A DNA stretch of 64,000 bases from Streptomyces sp. NBC_01198 (GCF_036010485.1 NZ_CP108568.1:3479001-3543000), one strand, 5' to 3'. Shown: positions 9,319 through 18,697, counted from the stretch's first letter. The notes: generated from the sequence alone by a model not told the origin. Numbers and translations: made by a program.

Positions 9319-9936
9319 GTGGTCCGCAGCTTCCGACGCGTGGCCCTCGCCGCCGTCGTCGCGCTCTCGCTCGCCCCGCTCGCCGCCTGTGCGGCCGGGA
9401 ACGGCGCACAGACCCTGAAGATCGAACCGGACAGCCAGTCGGCGACCGTGGGCGACATCCAGGTGCAGAACGCCTTCGTGCTCACCCAGAGCGGCGGCCC
9501 CGCCACCATCTCCGCGCGGCTGTTCAACAACGGCTCCGCCGACCAGACGCTGCAGGCCGTCAAGCTCGGCGGCGGCCAGTCGGCGCAGCTGTCGGCCGCC
9601 GGTGGCGCCGGCGGCACCATCACCGTCCCGGCGCACGGCACCGTGCTGCTCGGCGGCAAGGGCAACCCGGCCGCGACCCTCGCCGCCAGCGGCGAGTCGC
9701 TGCGCGACGGCGACGTACAGAGCGCGGTCTTCAACTTCAGCTCCACCGGCGCGGTCTCGCTGCCGATCTACGTGACGCCCGCGGCCGGCTTCTTCGAGCC
9801 GTACGGCCCCAGCTCGCTGCCGACCACGGCGGCACCGCTGCCGACCGACACCACCACCCCGACGGGCACGCCGACGGACACGACCACCCCGACGGACACC
9901 ACGACGCCGACGGGCACTGCCACGCCGACGTCTTAA
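9319..9936 (+). CDS. secreted lipoprotein with Thr/Pro-rich tail
   Basis: A 205-residue protein with a type II signal peptide: Arg-rich start, hydrophobic core AAVVALSLAPLAAC, and a lipobox (LAAC) ending at about residue 20, so it should be lipid-anchored on the outer face of the membrane. The mature part is beta-rich and resembles small copper-chaperone-like or DUF461-type lipoproteins in Streptomyces, though no metal motif is evident. The C-terminus is a TTTPT repeat, probably a flexible wall spacer. The GTG at 9319 follows AAGGAG. It converges on phoP across a shared hairpin. Confidence 0.75.
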   Translation: MVRSFRRVALAAVVALSLAPLAACAAGNGAQTLKIEPDSQSATVGDIQVQNAFVLTQSGGPATISARLFNNGSADQTLQAVKLGGGQSAQLSAAGGAGGTITVPAHGTVLLGGKGNPAATLAASGESLRDGDVQSAVFNFSSTGAVSLPIYVTPAAGFFEPYGPSSLPTTAAPLPTDTTTPTGTPTDTTTPTDTTTPTGTATPTS

Positions 9937-9982
9937 GGCGCGCCGACGTCGAAAGGCGTCGCCATGTACGCCGGAAAACACC

Positions 9983-10018
9983 GGTAAGGGGCCCGCACAT
10001 GGTGCTGGACCCCTTACC
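9983..10018. terminator. bidirectional terminator between lipoprotein gene and phoP
   Basis: GGTAAGGGG (9983-9991) pairs exactly with CCCCTTACC (10010-10018); a few inner bases can extend the stem. It lies midway between two convergent genes. Confidence 0.75.
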
Positions 10019-10050
10019 GCGCACGGGACCGACCGTGGCGGCGGAGCGGT

Positions 10051-10731
10051 TTACGGCTCGAACTTGTAGCCGAGCCCGCGGACCGTCACCAGGTAGCGCG
10101 GCGCCCCCGGGTCGGGCTCGATCTTCGCGCGCAGCCGCTTGACGTGGACGTCGAGGGTCTTGGTGTCGCCGACGTAGTCGGCGCCCCACACCCGGTCGAT
10201 CAGCTGCATACGCGTCAGCACCCGGCCGGCGTTCCGCAGCAGCATCTCCAGCAGGTCGAACTCCTTCAGCGGCAGGTCCACCTTGCCGCCGCCGACCGTG
10301 ACGACGTGGCGGTCCACGTCCATCCGGACCGGACCGGCCTCCAGGGCGGCCGGGGAGATCTCCTCCGGCTCACCGCGGCGCCGCAGCACCGCGCGGATGC
10401 GGGCGACCAGCTCCCGCGAGGAGAACGGCTTGGTCACATAGTCGTCCGCGCCTATTTCCAGGCCGACGACCTTGTCGATCTCGCTGTCCTTGGCGGTCAC
10501 CATGATCACCGGGACATTGGACTTGAGCCGCAGTTGGCGGCAGACCTCGGTGCCGGGCAGGCCCGGCAGCATGAGGTCGAGAAGTACCAGGTCGGCGCCG
10601 TTTCGTTCGAACTCGTCCAGCGCGTCGGGCCCGGTCGCGGAAATGGCGACCTCGAAGCCCTCCTTGCGGAGCATGTACGACAGCGCGTCGCTGAAGGACT
10701 CTTCGTCCTCGACGACGAGTACGCGGGTCAC
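10051..10731 (-). CDS. phoP: PhoP phosphate response regulator
   Basis: A 226-residue OmpR-type response regulator. The receiver domain (about 1-115) has the acidic pocket VVEDEE, phospho-acceptor Asp52 in LLDLMLPG, and the conserved Thr and Lys in VTAKD and YVTKPF. The winged-helix domain (about 130-226) ends RYLVTVRGLGYKFEP. Streptomyces PhoP activates and represses phosphate-scavenging and secondary-metabolism genes through PHO boxes. Its GTG overlaps the phoR stop by 4 nt, so the pair is translationally coupled. The call rests on sequence plus the phoU neighbour. Confidence 0.93.
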   Translation of the reverse strand: MTRVLVVEDEESFSDALSYMLRKEGFEVAISATGPDALDEFERNGADLVLLDLMLPGLPGTEVCRQLRLKSNVPVIMVTAKDSEIDKVVGLEIGADDYVTKPFSSRELVARIRAVLRRRGEPEEISPAALEAGPVRMDVDRHVVTVGGGKVDLPLKEFDLLEMLLRNAGRVLTRMQLIDRVWGADYVGDTKTLDVHVKRLRAKIEPDPGAPRYLVTVRGLGYKFEP

Positions 10732-12011
10732 GGAAGGACCTCCGGGGCGGGGATGTGTTCGGGGAGGGTCTGGAACAGCTGGTCGTCCGACGGCTCGTCG
10801 GCCGGTTCAGCGTCCGCTTCGGCATCCGGGTCGGTGCCTGGCGGAAGCGCGCGGTCGCGGGCGATCCCGGCTTCGGGAAGCCGCAGTGTGAAGGTGGAGC
10901 CCTGGCCTTCCGCGCTCCACACGGTGACCTCGCCGCCATGGGTGGCGGCGACGTGTTTGACGATGGACAGGCCGAGCCCGGTGCCGCCGGTCGCCCGCGA
11001 GCGCGCCGGGTCCACCCGGTAGAAGCGCTCGAAGACCCGGTCGCGGTCCTTCTCGGAGATGCCGATGCCCTGGTCGGTGACGGATATCTCAATGAGATCG
11101 CCCCCGGCGGCGGCGATCCGGCGTCCTGCTATGCCGACCCGCGTGCGGGCCGGGCTGTAGTTGACGGCGTTCTCGACGAGGTTGCCGAGCGCTGCCGCGA
11201 GCTGGCCGCGGTTGCCCCAGATGAAGAGGTCAGGGGTGGCACCGGTGGCCATGAGGATCTGCTTGGTGTTGGCCTGGTGGCGGCAGCGGTCGACGGCTTC
11301 GGCGACCAGGTCGTCCACCGCCACCGGCTCCGCGTCGTCCAGCAGGTCGTCGTCCTGGACCCTGGACAGGTCGATGATCTCCTGCACCAGGCTGGTCAGC
11401 CGGGTGGACTCGATCTGCATCCGGCCCGCGAAGCGGATCACCGCCTCGGGGTCGTCCGAGGCGTCCATCACCGCCTCGGAGAGCAGTGACAGGGCGCCGA
11501 CGGGGGTCTTCAGCTCGTGGCTGACATTGGCCACGAAGTCCCGCCGCACCGCTTCGATCCGCCGGGCCTCGGTGAGGTCCTCGACCAGCAGCAGCACCAG
11601 GCGGGAGCCCAGCGGTGCCACCCGGGCGGAGACCGCGAGGCCCTCGCCTCGTCCCGCGCCGCGGCGCGGAAGATCGAGTTCCACCTGGCGTATCTCGCCG
11701 TCCCGCCGGGTCTCGCGGGCCATCTGCAGCATCTGGTCGACGGCCAGCCGGCCGCCGCGTACCAGTCCGAGGGCATATGCCGCGGAGCTCGCCTTGACCA
11801 CGGTGTCGCCCTCGTCCAGGACGACGGCCGACGAGCGCAGTACGGACAGCACGGTGTCCACTCCCGGCGGGAGCACGGCGTCCGTGTGCAGTGCGGTACG
11901 GGTGGGGCGGGCCTGTTCCCGCTCGCTCCAGCGGAACGCGAGCACGGCGATCACGCCGGTCAGGAGACCGGCTATCGCACTGGCTGCGGCGACTGCCGCG
12001 TTCACGTCCAT
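10728..12011 (-). CDS. phoR: PhoR phosphate sensor histidine kinase
   Basis: A 427-residue sensor kinase. One N-terminal membrane helix (about residues 5-27) is followed by a cytoplasmic PAS-like region, the HisKA box with His165 (FVANVSHELKTPVGAL), and the ATPase domain with N, G1 (DQGIGI), F and G2 (GGTGLGLSIVKH) boxes. It phosphorylates PhoP under phosphate limitation. It lacks a large external sensor, as in actinobacterial PhoR, consistent with signalling through the phosphate transporter and PhoU. It is divergent from phoU. Confidence 0.93.
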   Translation of the reverse strand: MDVNAAVAAASAIAGLLTGVIAVLAFRWSEREQARPTRTALHTDAVLPPGVDTVLSVLRSSAVVLDEGDTVVKASSAAYALGLVRGGRLAVDQMLQMARETRRDGEIRQVELDLPRRGAGRGEGLAVSARVAPLGSRLVLLLVEDLTEARRIEAVRRDFVANVSHELKTPVGALSLLSEAVMDASDDPEAVIRFAGRMQIESTRLTSLVQEIIDLSRVQDDDLLDDAEPVAVDDLVAEAVDRCRHQANTKQILMATGATPDLFIWGNRGQLAAALGNLVENAVNYSPARTRVGIAGRRIAAAGGDLIEISVTDQGIGISEKDRDRVFERFYRVDPARSRATGGTGLGLSIVKHVAATHGGEVTVWSAEGQGSTFTLRLPEAGIARDRALPPGTDPDAEADAEPADEPSDDQLFQTLPEHIPAPEVLP

Positions 12012-12084
12012 GGCCCCAGGGTAGGTGGCCTGCGCAAGCGCTCCACAACCCTGAGAGCTACCTCTCGGATCCCCGTTGCCAAGA

Positions 12085-12117
12085 GTTCACCTTCACGTAG
12101 GTGGCGATTCACTCCGG
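12085..12117. promoter_or_regulatory. PHO-box-like direct repeats between phoR and phoU
   Basis: GTTCACC at 12085-12091 and ATTCACT at 12107-12113 lie 22 nt apart, exactly two 11-nt direct-repeat units, as expected for a PhoP operator. The unit between them is degenerate. In Streptomyces a PHO box in this position autoregulates phoRP and phoU; activity here is inferred from that precedent. Confidence 0.75.
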
Positions 12118-12214
12118 GTGCGCGGCCGGTACGCAAAGGACCACCAGCGTGACAGCGTGGAGGAGAAGCCTCTGTCCAGGCCTGAGTACATTCTGCACAT
12201 ACGGAAGGAACGCG

Positions 12215-12904
12215 ATGCGGGACGCATACCACGAGGAGCTTGACTCCATCGGTGACGGGCTGGTCGAGATGGCCAGGCTGGTCGGCTCGGCGATAGGCCG
12301 TGCCACCACCGCGCTGCTCGACGCGGACCTCAAGGTCGCGGAAAGCGTCATCGCCGCCGACGAGAAGGTGGACGACCTCCAGCGCGAGCTGGAGACCCGG
12401 GCGATCAACCTGCTGGCCCGCCAGCAGCCCGTCGCCACCGACCTGCGGATCGTCGTCACCAGCCTGCGCATGAGCGCCGACCTGGAGCGTTCCGGCGACC
12501 TGGCCCGCCACGTCGCCAAGCTCGCCCGGCTGCGCTTCCCCGTCTCCGCGGTGCCGCAGGACCTGCACAGCACCATCCTGGAGATGGGCCAGCTCGCGCA
12601 GCGGCTGATGGCCAAGGCCGCCGAGGTGATCATCACCAAGGACGTGGACGACGCCCTGGAGCTCGAAGCGGACGACGACCGCATGGACGAGCTGCACCGC
12701 GCCCTCTTCCAGCACCTGCTGGACGACCGGTGGAAGCACGGCATAGAGACGGCGGTCGACGTCACCCTGGTCGGCCGCTACTACGAGCGCTTCGCCGACC
12801 ACGCCGTCTCCGTCGCCAAGCGGGTCGTCTACCTGGTGACCGGCGAGCACGTCGACGCGATGTCGCCGGCGCCGACGCCGACCGAGGTGGCGGAGGGGGC
12901 GTAG
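12215..12904 (+). CDS. phoU: PhoU phosphate-signalling regulator
   Basis: A 229-residue all-helical protein with the two-fold PhoU repeat: MRDAYHEELDSIGDGLVEMA opens the first three-helix unit, ATDLRIVVTSLRMSADLERSGD the metal-binding motif of the first half, and VGRYYERFADHAVSVAKRVVYL that of the second. PhoU links the Pst transporter to PhoR. The ATG at 12215 follows GGAAGGA. It is divergent from phoR, with the PHO-box-like repeats in the shared promoter. Confidence 0.94.
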   Translation: MRDAYHEELDSIGDGLVEMARLVGSAIGRATTALLDADLKVAESVIAADEKVDDLQRELETRAINLLARQQPVATDLRIVVTSLRMSADLERSGDLARHVAKLARLRFPVSAVPQDLHSTILEMGQLAQRLMAKAAEVIITKDVDDALELEADDDRMDELHRALFQHLLDDRWKHGIETAVDVTLVGRYYERFADHAVSVAKRVVYLVTGEHVDAMSPAPTPTEVAEGA

Positions 12905-13125
12905 TCGGGGGCGGCGGTCGGCCGGGGCGGTCGGGGCGTACTCCGGAGCGGCGGCCGGCCCGGGCCGACGGGGCCGGCGGGGGCGTGGCCGAGGGCAGCG
13001 GTCGTCCGGGACGGTAGGGGCGTGCGGGGGGTGCGCGGGTGGGCGTTATGCCCTCGTGCGCCCTTGATGCGCGGCGGTGCGTGCGCGTTCACTGGTGGGC
13101 AGTTAAGCCTGAGGAGGGCGCACTG

Positions 13126-13299
13126 ATGCCGGAGACCCCCACGCCCAAGCCCGTGCCCGTACGCGACCTGCCGACGTCCGATTCCGCGACCGTGCTGCGG
13201 ACCTCGCTCCCCCTGATCGCCGCCTGCGGCTGCGGCTCGGGCTGCGGCTGCGGGTGCCAGTCGGGAGGCGCCTGCCAGTGCGGGGGCTGCACCCACTGA
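13126..13299 (+). CDS. 57-residue cysteine-rich peptide, metallothionein-like
   Basis: ATG at 13126 follows a well-placed GAGGAG (13111-13116). The N-terminal half is Pro/Thr-rich and cysteine-free. The last 26 residues contain eight cysteines and a terminal histidine in a Gly-rich frame of CGC, CGSGC and CQCGGC units. Such clustering suggests metal binding, or less likely a peptide precursor with an N-terminal leader, but no modifying enzyme is adjacent. I recognise no named family. Confidence 0.65.
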   Translation: MPETPTPKPVPVRDLPTSDSATVLRTSLPLIAACGCGSGCGCGCQSGGACQCGGCTH

Positions 13300-13553
13300 C
13301 CCGCAGCTGCATGCTCGCTCGCTCGTACACGTGCCCCCGGCCCGCGGACCGACCGCGGCCCGAGGGCACGTATGCAGCGAAGATTACTTCGTGCCGGGGG
13401 CCTCGCCGCACACCCGGCGGCCGCCCGGGCGCCTTGCTCGACGGGGGCGGTCATGGCCTTCGGCTATCACGAAGGGTCTTGGACAGGCCTGCGGTCCCGC
13501 CCCGACGATCGAACTCACAGCCGATCCGGCGTCAGTTCGACGAAAGGGACTCC

Positions 13554-13988
13554 ATGTCCACCCTCACCCCGCACCTGGTCGTCCGTGATGTCACCCGCGC
13601 CGCGGAGTGGTACGCGCAAGCACTGGGCGCGCAGGAGCGCAGCCGGATCCCGTTGCCGGGCGGCAAGGTGCTGACGATCGAACTCGCCTTCGGGGACTCG
13701 ACCGTGATGATCGCCGACGAGTTCCCGGAGCAGGGCATCGTCTCGCCGCTGACCCTCGGCGGCACCTACGGGGCCCTGCAGATCTCCACCGACGACGTCG
13801 ACACCCTCTGGAAGCGGGCGCTCGACGCGGGCGCCGAGGTGTTCCACCCCCTGGCGGACACCTTCTGGGGCGAGCGCCACGGCCAGGTCATCGACCCGTT
13901 CGGCCACCGGTGGGGCCTGTCCCAGCACCTGCGGGACGTGTCCCCGGAGGAGGTCGCCCGCGAGGCGGCCAAGATCTTCGGCGCCTGA
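13554..13988 (+). CDS. VOC-superfamily (glyoxalase/bleomycin-resistance fold) protein, PhnB-like
   Basis: A 144-residue protein with two beta-alpha-beta3 modules: TPHLVVRDVTRAAEWYAQALGA opens the first, and GERHGQVIDPFGHRWGLSQHL closes the second. This resembles PhnB-type VOC proteins, whose metal ligands are only partly obvious here. The reaction is unknown. The ATG at 13554 has GAAAGGGA about 5 nt upstream; the longer frame before it is not family-like. Confidence 0.82.
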   Translation: MSTLTPHLVVRDVTRAAEWYAQALGAQERSRIPLPGGKVLTIELAFGDSTVMIADEFPEQGIVSPLTLGGTYGALQISTDDVDTLWKRALDAGAEVFHPLADTFWGERHGQVIDPFGHRWGLSQHLRDVSPEEVAREAAKIFGA

Positions 13989-14255
13989 CCCCGCCCGCCG
14001 CCCGGACCCGGGTCGCGCCGGGGCCCGGGCGGCCCACCTTGTCCGCGCACCCCGATGCCGTACCTGTACCGGCCCCGGCAGCACCCGCCGGCTTTCGCGG
14101 CCAGCGCGCCGCCGACGGCCATGACGGGGACGGGCGGATGCGACCCGATACGCTGGCCCACCTGGAGAGTTACCTCTTTCCTTGCGGCTGGCAGGGCTCA
14201 GGACGAGCTCGCGCCGGCTGCCGGGCACGACGACGGACGAGGCGCGAGGCCCGCG

Positions 14256-14438
14256 ATGAACGACCGCAGAATCACCATCGCCATGCTGGCAACGGGAGTT
14301 GTCTTCCTCGTTGCGGGAGGTCTCTGGTTCCTGCTGGGAGACGACGCGGACAAGGGCGACGCAGCCCTGGCCGTCGGACTCGGCTTCGCGCTGATCTGCT
14401 TCACGCAGGCGGCAAGGATGCTGACGAAGCGCCGGTAG
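14256..14438 (+). CDS. 60-residue small membrane protein
   Basis: Starts MNDRRITIAM and contains two hydrophobic helices (about residues 7-27 and 38-54) joined by an acidic loop GDDADKGD, ending in a basic LTKRR tail. It is compact, starts at an ATG after GAGGCCC, and looks like the many uncharacterised two-helix proteins of Streptomyces. Function unknown. Confidence 0.55.
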   Translation: MNDRRITIAMLATGVVFLVAGGLWFLLGDDADKGDAALAVGLGFALICFTQAARMLTKRR

Positions 14439-14472
14439 TCACGGTGGCGTCCACGCCGGACGCGGCGAGTGA

Positions 14473-14958
14473 CTACTTCGTACCCTCCGGCGCGGACGCC
14501 TTGCCGTAGCGCTTGGCCAGCACGGGGTCCGACTCCCACCACAGGCCGGCCGCCGCGGCCGGGGCGGGGGCGCCACCCGTCACCGGGGCGGACACCGGGC
14601 GCGGGTCGTGCACCCGCAGGCGGAAGACCAGCCCGGGGCACACCATCATGACCAGCCCGAGGACGGGCACGATCGCCGCCGCCACGCTGAGCCCTGTGCT
14701 CTTGTTGACCAGCCGGCAGGTCGCTCCCTCGTCAACCGACACGGTGAGCGTGTTCGACCTGCTCCCACCAGCAGCGACCCGCACCGTGTGCGACCCCGGC
14801 TCGACGCTGAACTCCGCCGCCTCGCCCTGCCGAACCTCACCGACCCGCTGCCCGTCGATGACGACCCCGAGCTTCCCCGCCTTGCGGAGCGGCGGAGCCT
14901 CCGCCCACACCGCCACGACCCCGGCCACTGCTCCCCCTCGCCCGCGGCGCCCTCGCAC
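14473..14958 (-). CDS. hypothetical protein with PEGA-like beta domain and one membrane segment
   Basis: Residues about 25-85 form a small beta-sandwich-like unit (VVIDGQRVGEVRQGE, then EPGSHTVRVAAGG), resembling the carrier-type domains that replace PEGA repeats. A hydrophobic helix (about 92-115) follows, then a Pro/Ala linker and a charged tail. The N-terminal 20 residues are Gly/Arg-rich and unconvincing, so translation may begin at an internal GTG (for example 14916). Function unknown. Confidence 0.5.
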   Translation of the reverse strand: MRGRRGRGGAVAGVVAVWAEAPPLRKAGKLGVVIDGQRVGEVRQGEAAEFSVEPGSHTVRVAAGGSRSNTLTVSVDEGATCRLVNKSTGLSVAAAIVPVLGLVMMVCPGLVFRLRVHDPRPVSAPVTGGAPAPAAAAGLWWESDPVLAKRYGKASAPEGTK

Positions 14959-15111
14959 CCCGTCAGTGCGTGGACACTACACGCGGGCCCCTCCCCGCAC
15001 CATCCGGACCCTCCCGGGGTGCCGCGGCACTTCGCCCAGCGATGCCAGGTGCGTCGCGTCCCGCGACACCCAACCTGCCGGATCACCGGTCCCCTAGGAG
15101 CCTGTCCAGCA

Positions 15112-15499
15112 GTGACAGATATCTCCAAGGCCACGCTGGCCCGGGCGATCAGTGCCGAGCCGGCCGTCGTGCGGCGGTTTCTCGGCGGGACACGTGAACC
15201 CGACCCTGGGGACCCTGGCCGAGGTGGCGGCCGCCCTCGGGATGCGGATCACCCTCGAACCGCTGCCTACAGCCGAGCGGGAGTCGGTGACCACCTCGCT
15301 GCTGGAGGGACGAGCAGCAGACACCCGCACACTCGCGAAGCTTCTCAGCGAGGCGTACGAAGTCCCGGTCAGGCGCTGCTGCCTGATCGAGGCCGCCGTC
15401 ACCGCGTCGAGCGAGGATTCCGCTGAGGCGGTCCTACGGGGCCGCTACGGGGATGGGTCGGTCGCTGCGGTTGCTGTACTCCGCTGCTGTACCGCCTGA
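15112..15499 (+). pseudogene. frameshifted and N-terminally truncated XRE-type regulator
   Basis: From the GTG at 15112 one frame reads VTDISKATLARAISAEPAVV, then the homology continues in the next frame as FSAGHVNPTLGTLAEVAAAL, the recognition and stabilising helices of a Cro/C1-type HTH. The frame changes at about 15175-15190, as if bases were lost. Upstream helices usual for the family are also absent. The downstream part stays open to 15499. It looks like a decaying regulator. Confidence 0.65.
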
Positions 15500-15502
15500 A
15501 CA

Positions 15503-15910
15503 TCACCAGTCACGCCATGCGTCAGTGATCTCCGCCCGATCGATGCCGCGCCTCGCCGCCAGAGCAGACACGTCGACACCTTGCTCGCTCAAGGTGAGGT
15601 CGATGTAGTCGCACAGCTGCTCCCGCTCCTCCGTGCAGATGCCGGCGCCGCCATGTTGGTCGTCCTCATCGATCGCGTTGAGAGCGAGAACCACCGTCGC
15701 GACGGCCCCGAAGACAGCATCGTCGGACGGATCCCTCAGCAAGCGCACCTCGTCTTCGAACGCCTCCAGGATGGCGTCTACAGCACGCAAGAACGACTCG
15801 GGGTAGAAATCCGCTACGCCGGCGCACTCCTGTGCCAAGGTCCCGGCCGCCACCTCGCGCGCCATCTCGGCCATCCAGGCACGCCAGTTGTCCGTGGGTC
15901 TGTTCGCCAT
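15503..15910 (-). CDS. hypothetical 135-residue acidic protein
   Basis: Starts MANRPTDNWRAWMAEMAREV and is rich in Glu and Asp, mostly helical by pattern, with a C-terminal segment ITDAWRDW. Its size and acidity resemble small helical immunity or antitoxin-like proteins, but no motif supports that. It lies between two degraded regulator remnants and ends 3 nt from the stop of the XRE remnant on the other strand. The ATG at 15910 is preferred over an upstream extension of low quality. Confidence 0.5.
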   Translation of the reverse strand: MANRPTDNWRAWMAEMAREVAAGTLAQECAGVADFYPESFLRAVDAILEAFEDEVRLLRDPSDDAVFGAVATVVLALNAIDEDDQHGGAGICTEEREQLCDYIDLTLSEQGVDVSALAARRGIDRAEITDAWRDW

Positions 15911-15965
15911 GATCGGACGGTAGGCCCGAGCACCGACAATCCGCCGTGCCGCAAGTTTTCCAAGG

Positions 15966-16295
15966 GTGCTTGCCTCCCCTCGGCCGCCGTACGGAACGGT
16001 CTCCCCTGCGTCTGCGCCGGACCTCGCTCGCGGCACACCGATCGCCGAACCGAACCCCGGCGGCATCTACGCCCGGCTGGAGGAACTGGGCCACCGCGTC
16101 GACCACTTCGAGGAGGAGATCCGCGCCCGCATGCCCGACCAGAACGAGGTCAAGACGCTCCACCTCGCGGCCGGCGTGCCCGTGACCCACCTCGTCCGCA
16201 CCGCGTTCGACACCGAAGGGCGTGCCGTCGAGGTCTGCGACACAGTCATGGCAGCCGACACGTACGTCCTCGCGTATCAGCTTCCCGCCACGTGA
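15966..16295 (+). pseudogene. UTRA-domain remnant of a GntR/HutC regulator
   Basis: Residues from about 32 on match the UTRA ligand-binding fold (GGIYARLEELGH, then VKTLHLAAGVPVTHLVRTA and VCDTVMAADTYVL). The N-terminal winged-helix DNA-binding domain of a normal 240-250-residue regulator is missing, and the preceding bases are not homologous. It is therefore a 3' fragment, unlikely to regulate anything. Confidence 0.65.
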
Positions 16296-16311
16296 ACCGG
16301 GTGACAACAGA

Positions 16312-16351
16312 CATGCCCCCTCCCGCGGAGAAACCCGCAGGCAAGGGGCAT
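16312..16351 (-). terminator. hairpin downstream of gpmA
   Basis: CATGCCCC (16312-16319) pairs with GGGGCATG at about 16344-16351, and an inner CCCGCGG/CCCGCAGG segment extends the stem around AGAAA. It begins 17 nt past the gpmA stop. Confidence 0.7.
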
Positions 16352-16367
16352 GCACAAGCCAGGAGGG

Positions 16368-17126
16368 CTACTTCTTGCCCTGGTTCTTGACCGCCTCGAT
16401 TGCCGCCGCCGCGGCGTCCGGGTCGAGGTAGGTGCCGCCGGGGGTGAGGGGGCGGAAGGCGGGGTCGAGGTCGTAGGCGAGGGGGATGCCGGTGGGGATG
16501 TTCAAAGAGGCGATGTCCGCGTCGGAGATGCCGTCGAGGTGCTTGACCAGGGCGCGCAGGGAGTTGCCGTGGGCGGCGACCAGGACGGTGCGGCCGGTCA
16601 GCAGGTCGGGGACGATGCCGTCGTACCAGTAGGGGAGCATCCGGACGACGACGTCCTTGAGGCACTCGGTGCGGGGGCGCAGCTCCGGCGGGATCGTCGC
16701 GTAGCGCGGGTCGTCGCTCTGGGAGAATTCGGCGCCGTCCGGGAGGGGGGGCGGCGGGGTGTCGTAGGAGCGGCGCCACAGCATGAACTGCTCCTCGCCG
16801 AACTCGGCGAGGGTCTGGGCCTTGTCCTTGCCCTGGAGGGCGCCGTAGTGGCGCTCGTTGAGGCGCCAGGTGCGGTGCACCGGGATCCAGTGGCGGTCGG
16901 CGGCCTCCAGCGCGAGCTGGGCGGTGCGGATCGCGCGCTTCTGGAGCGAGGTGTGCACGACGTCGGGGAGCAGCCCGGCGTCCTTGAGCAACTCGCCGCC
17001 GCGCACCGCCTCCTTCTCGCCCTTGTCGTTGAGGTTCACGTCCACCCAGCCGGTGAACAGGTTCTTCGCGTTCCACTCGCTCTCGCCGTGGCGGAGCAGG
17101 ATCAGCTTGTACGCAGCAGCAGCCAT
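16368..17126 (-). CDS. gpmA: 2,3-bisphosphoglycerate-dependent phosphoglycerate mutase
   Basis: A 252-residue glycolytic enzyme interconverting 3- and 2-phosphoglycerate. The phospho-histidine motif [10 protein letters not shown] is near the start, the substrate segment [17 protein letters not shown] follows, and the second catalytic His lies in [12 protein letters not shown]. Length is standard. The ATG at 17126 gives the family N-terminus; a longer frame upstream is not conserved. In Streptomyces it lies near mshA and ybjN, as here. Confidence 0.95.
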   Translation of the reverse strand: MAAAAYKLILLRHGESEWNAKNLFTGWVDVNLNDKGEKEAVRGGELLKDAGLLPDVVHTSLQKRAIRTAQLALEAADRHWIPVHRTWRLNERHYGALQGKDKAQTLAEFGEEQFMLWRRSYDTPPPPLPDGAEFSQSDDPRYATIPPELRPRTECLKDVVVRMLPYWYDGIVPDLLTGRTVLVAAHGNSLRALVKHLDGISDADIASLNIPTGIPLAYDLDPAFRPLTPGGTYLDPDAAAAAIEAVKNQGKK

Positions 17127-17234
17127 GCGTCCGAGCCTAATCGAAATGCCGTGGCACCTCGCGACCGCCCTCGGTAACATGCGCTGAGCATCAGAGCCTG
17201 TTACCGAGTGGCAGGGTGAACCGAGGGAGAACCG

Positions 17235-18515
17235 GTGGCGGCGATCAGCCGAGCGGTACGTGAAACGACCGGCGGTCTGCCCCGGCAGTTCTGGTGGCTG
17301 TGGACGAGCACGCTGGTCAACCGGCTCGGCGGCTTCGTCGTCACCTTCCTCGCGCTCTACCTCACCGTCCAGCGCGGCTACTCCGCCGCCTACGCGGGCC
17401 TGGTCGCCGCCCTGTTCGGGCTCGGCGGGGCCGCGGGCGCGGTGCTCGGCGGGGTGCTCGCCGACCGGGTCGGGCGCCGCGCGACGCTGCTGGTCGCGCA
17501 GATCGGCGCTGCCGTCACCACCGCGGTGCTCGGCTTCGTCACCGGGCCGGTCGCCATCGCCGCCGTCGCCACGCTGGTCGGGCTGACCGGCAACGCGTCC
17601 CGGCCCGCGCTGTCAGCGATGATCGCCGACCTGGTGCCGGCCGCGGACCGGGTCCGCGCCTTCTCCCTCAACTACTGGGCGATCAACATCGGCTTCGGCG
17701 TCTCGGCCGCCGCCGCCGGCTTCATCGCCGCCGAGGGCTACCTGTGGCTCTTCCTCGGTGATGCCTTCACCACCGTGCTGTGCGCGCTGGTCGTCTACGT
17801 CAAGGCGCCGGAGACCAAGCCGGCCGAGGTGGTGCACCAGCAGGTGGGGGGCCCGGCGCTGAAGGCGGCAGCCGGCCGGGAGCGTACCGGCATCACCCTG
17901 CTTGACGTCATGCGCGACCGGCGCTTCATGGCGCTGGCCGGGCTGACCTTCCTGTTCGCCACGGTGATGCAGCAGGCCACCTCCACGCTGGCCGTCGACA
18001 TGGGGCAGCACGGCCTGAGCGCGCGGCAGTTCGGGCTGGTCGCCGCGGTCAACGGCGTGGTGATCGTCGTGCTCCAGATGCCCGTCACCCGGGCGCTGCG
18101 CAGCCGGAGCAGCGGCGCCCTGCTCGCCGCCGGCTCGCTGGTGCTTGCCTGGGGCATCGGGCTCACCGTCTTCGCGACCTCAGTTGCCGTCTACGCGGTG
18201 ACCGTCGTCATCTGGACGCTGGGCGAGATCGTGCACGCGCCCGCCTCGATGTCGGTCGTCGCCGACCTCGCACCGGCGCACGCGCGCGGGCGCTACCAGG
18301 GGATGTTCACCCTCGCCTGGTCCGCCGCCGCCTTCGCCGGGCCGCTGGCCGGCGGCCTGACGCTGCAGTATCTGGGGCGCGACACCGTCTGGCTCGGCTG
18401 CGCCGGCCTCGGCACGGTGGCCGCCGCCGGCTACTACCTGCTGCTCCGGCCGCGTACGGCGCTGCCGCGGCCGTCCGTCGTCGTCGACGTCGCGCGCGAC
18501 CTGCCCGTGGGGTGA
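17235..18515 (+). CDS. major facilitator superfamily transporter
   Basis: A 426-residue polytopic protein with about 12 hydrophobic segments in two six-helix halves and a central hydrophilic loop (about residues 195-220). The MFS loop 2-3 signature appears as [15 protein letters not shown]. The fold and the absence of a binding protein suggest a drug or metabolite exporter; the substrate is unknown. GTG start at 17235 after GAGGGAGAACCG. It diverges from gpmA. Confidence 0.88.
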   Translation: MAAISRAVRETTGGLPRQFWWLWTSTLVNRLGGFVVTFLALYLTVQRGYSAAYAGLVAALFGLGGAAGAVLGGVLADRVGRRATLLVAQIGAAVTTAVLGFVTGPVAIAAVATLVGLTGNASRPALSAMIADLVPAADRVRAFSLNYWAINIGFGVSAAAAGFIAAEGYLWLFLGDAFTTVLCALVVYVKAPETKPAEVVHQQVGGPALKAAAGRERTGITLLDVMRDRRFMALAGLTFLFATVMQQATSTLAVDMGQHGLSARQFGLVAAVNGVVIVVLQMPVTRALRSRSSGALLAAGSLVLAWGIGLTVFATSVAVYAVTVVIWTLGEIVHAPASMSVVADLAPAHARGRYQGMFTLAWSAAAFAGPLAGGLTLQYLGRDTVWLGCAGLGTVAAAGYYLLLRPRTALPRPSVVVDVARDLPVG

Positions 18516-18697
18516 GCGGAACGCCGAGCTGACGCCGGGCTGACGCGGGGACCCCGGGCGGGGGACGGCCGGAGGCCGGGCGGGCGCCGAGCCGACGCGA
18601 CCCGCGCCGTCGGGGCGGCTGGCCCGACGGACCCGCCGTCCGGGCGACCGAGTCGACGGACCCGCCGCCGTCCGGGCGTCCGCCCCGACGGGCCCCC

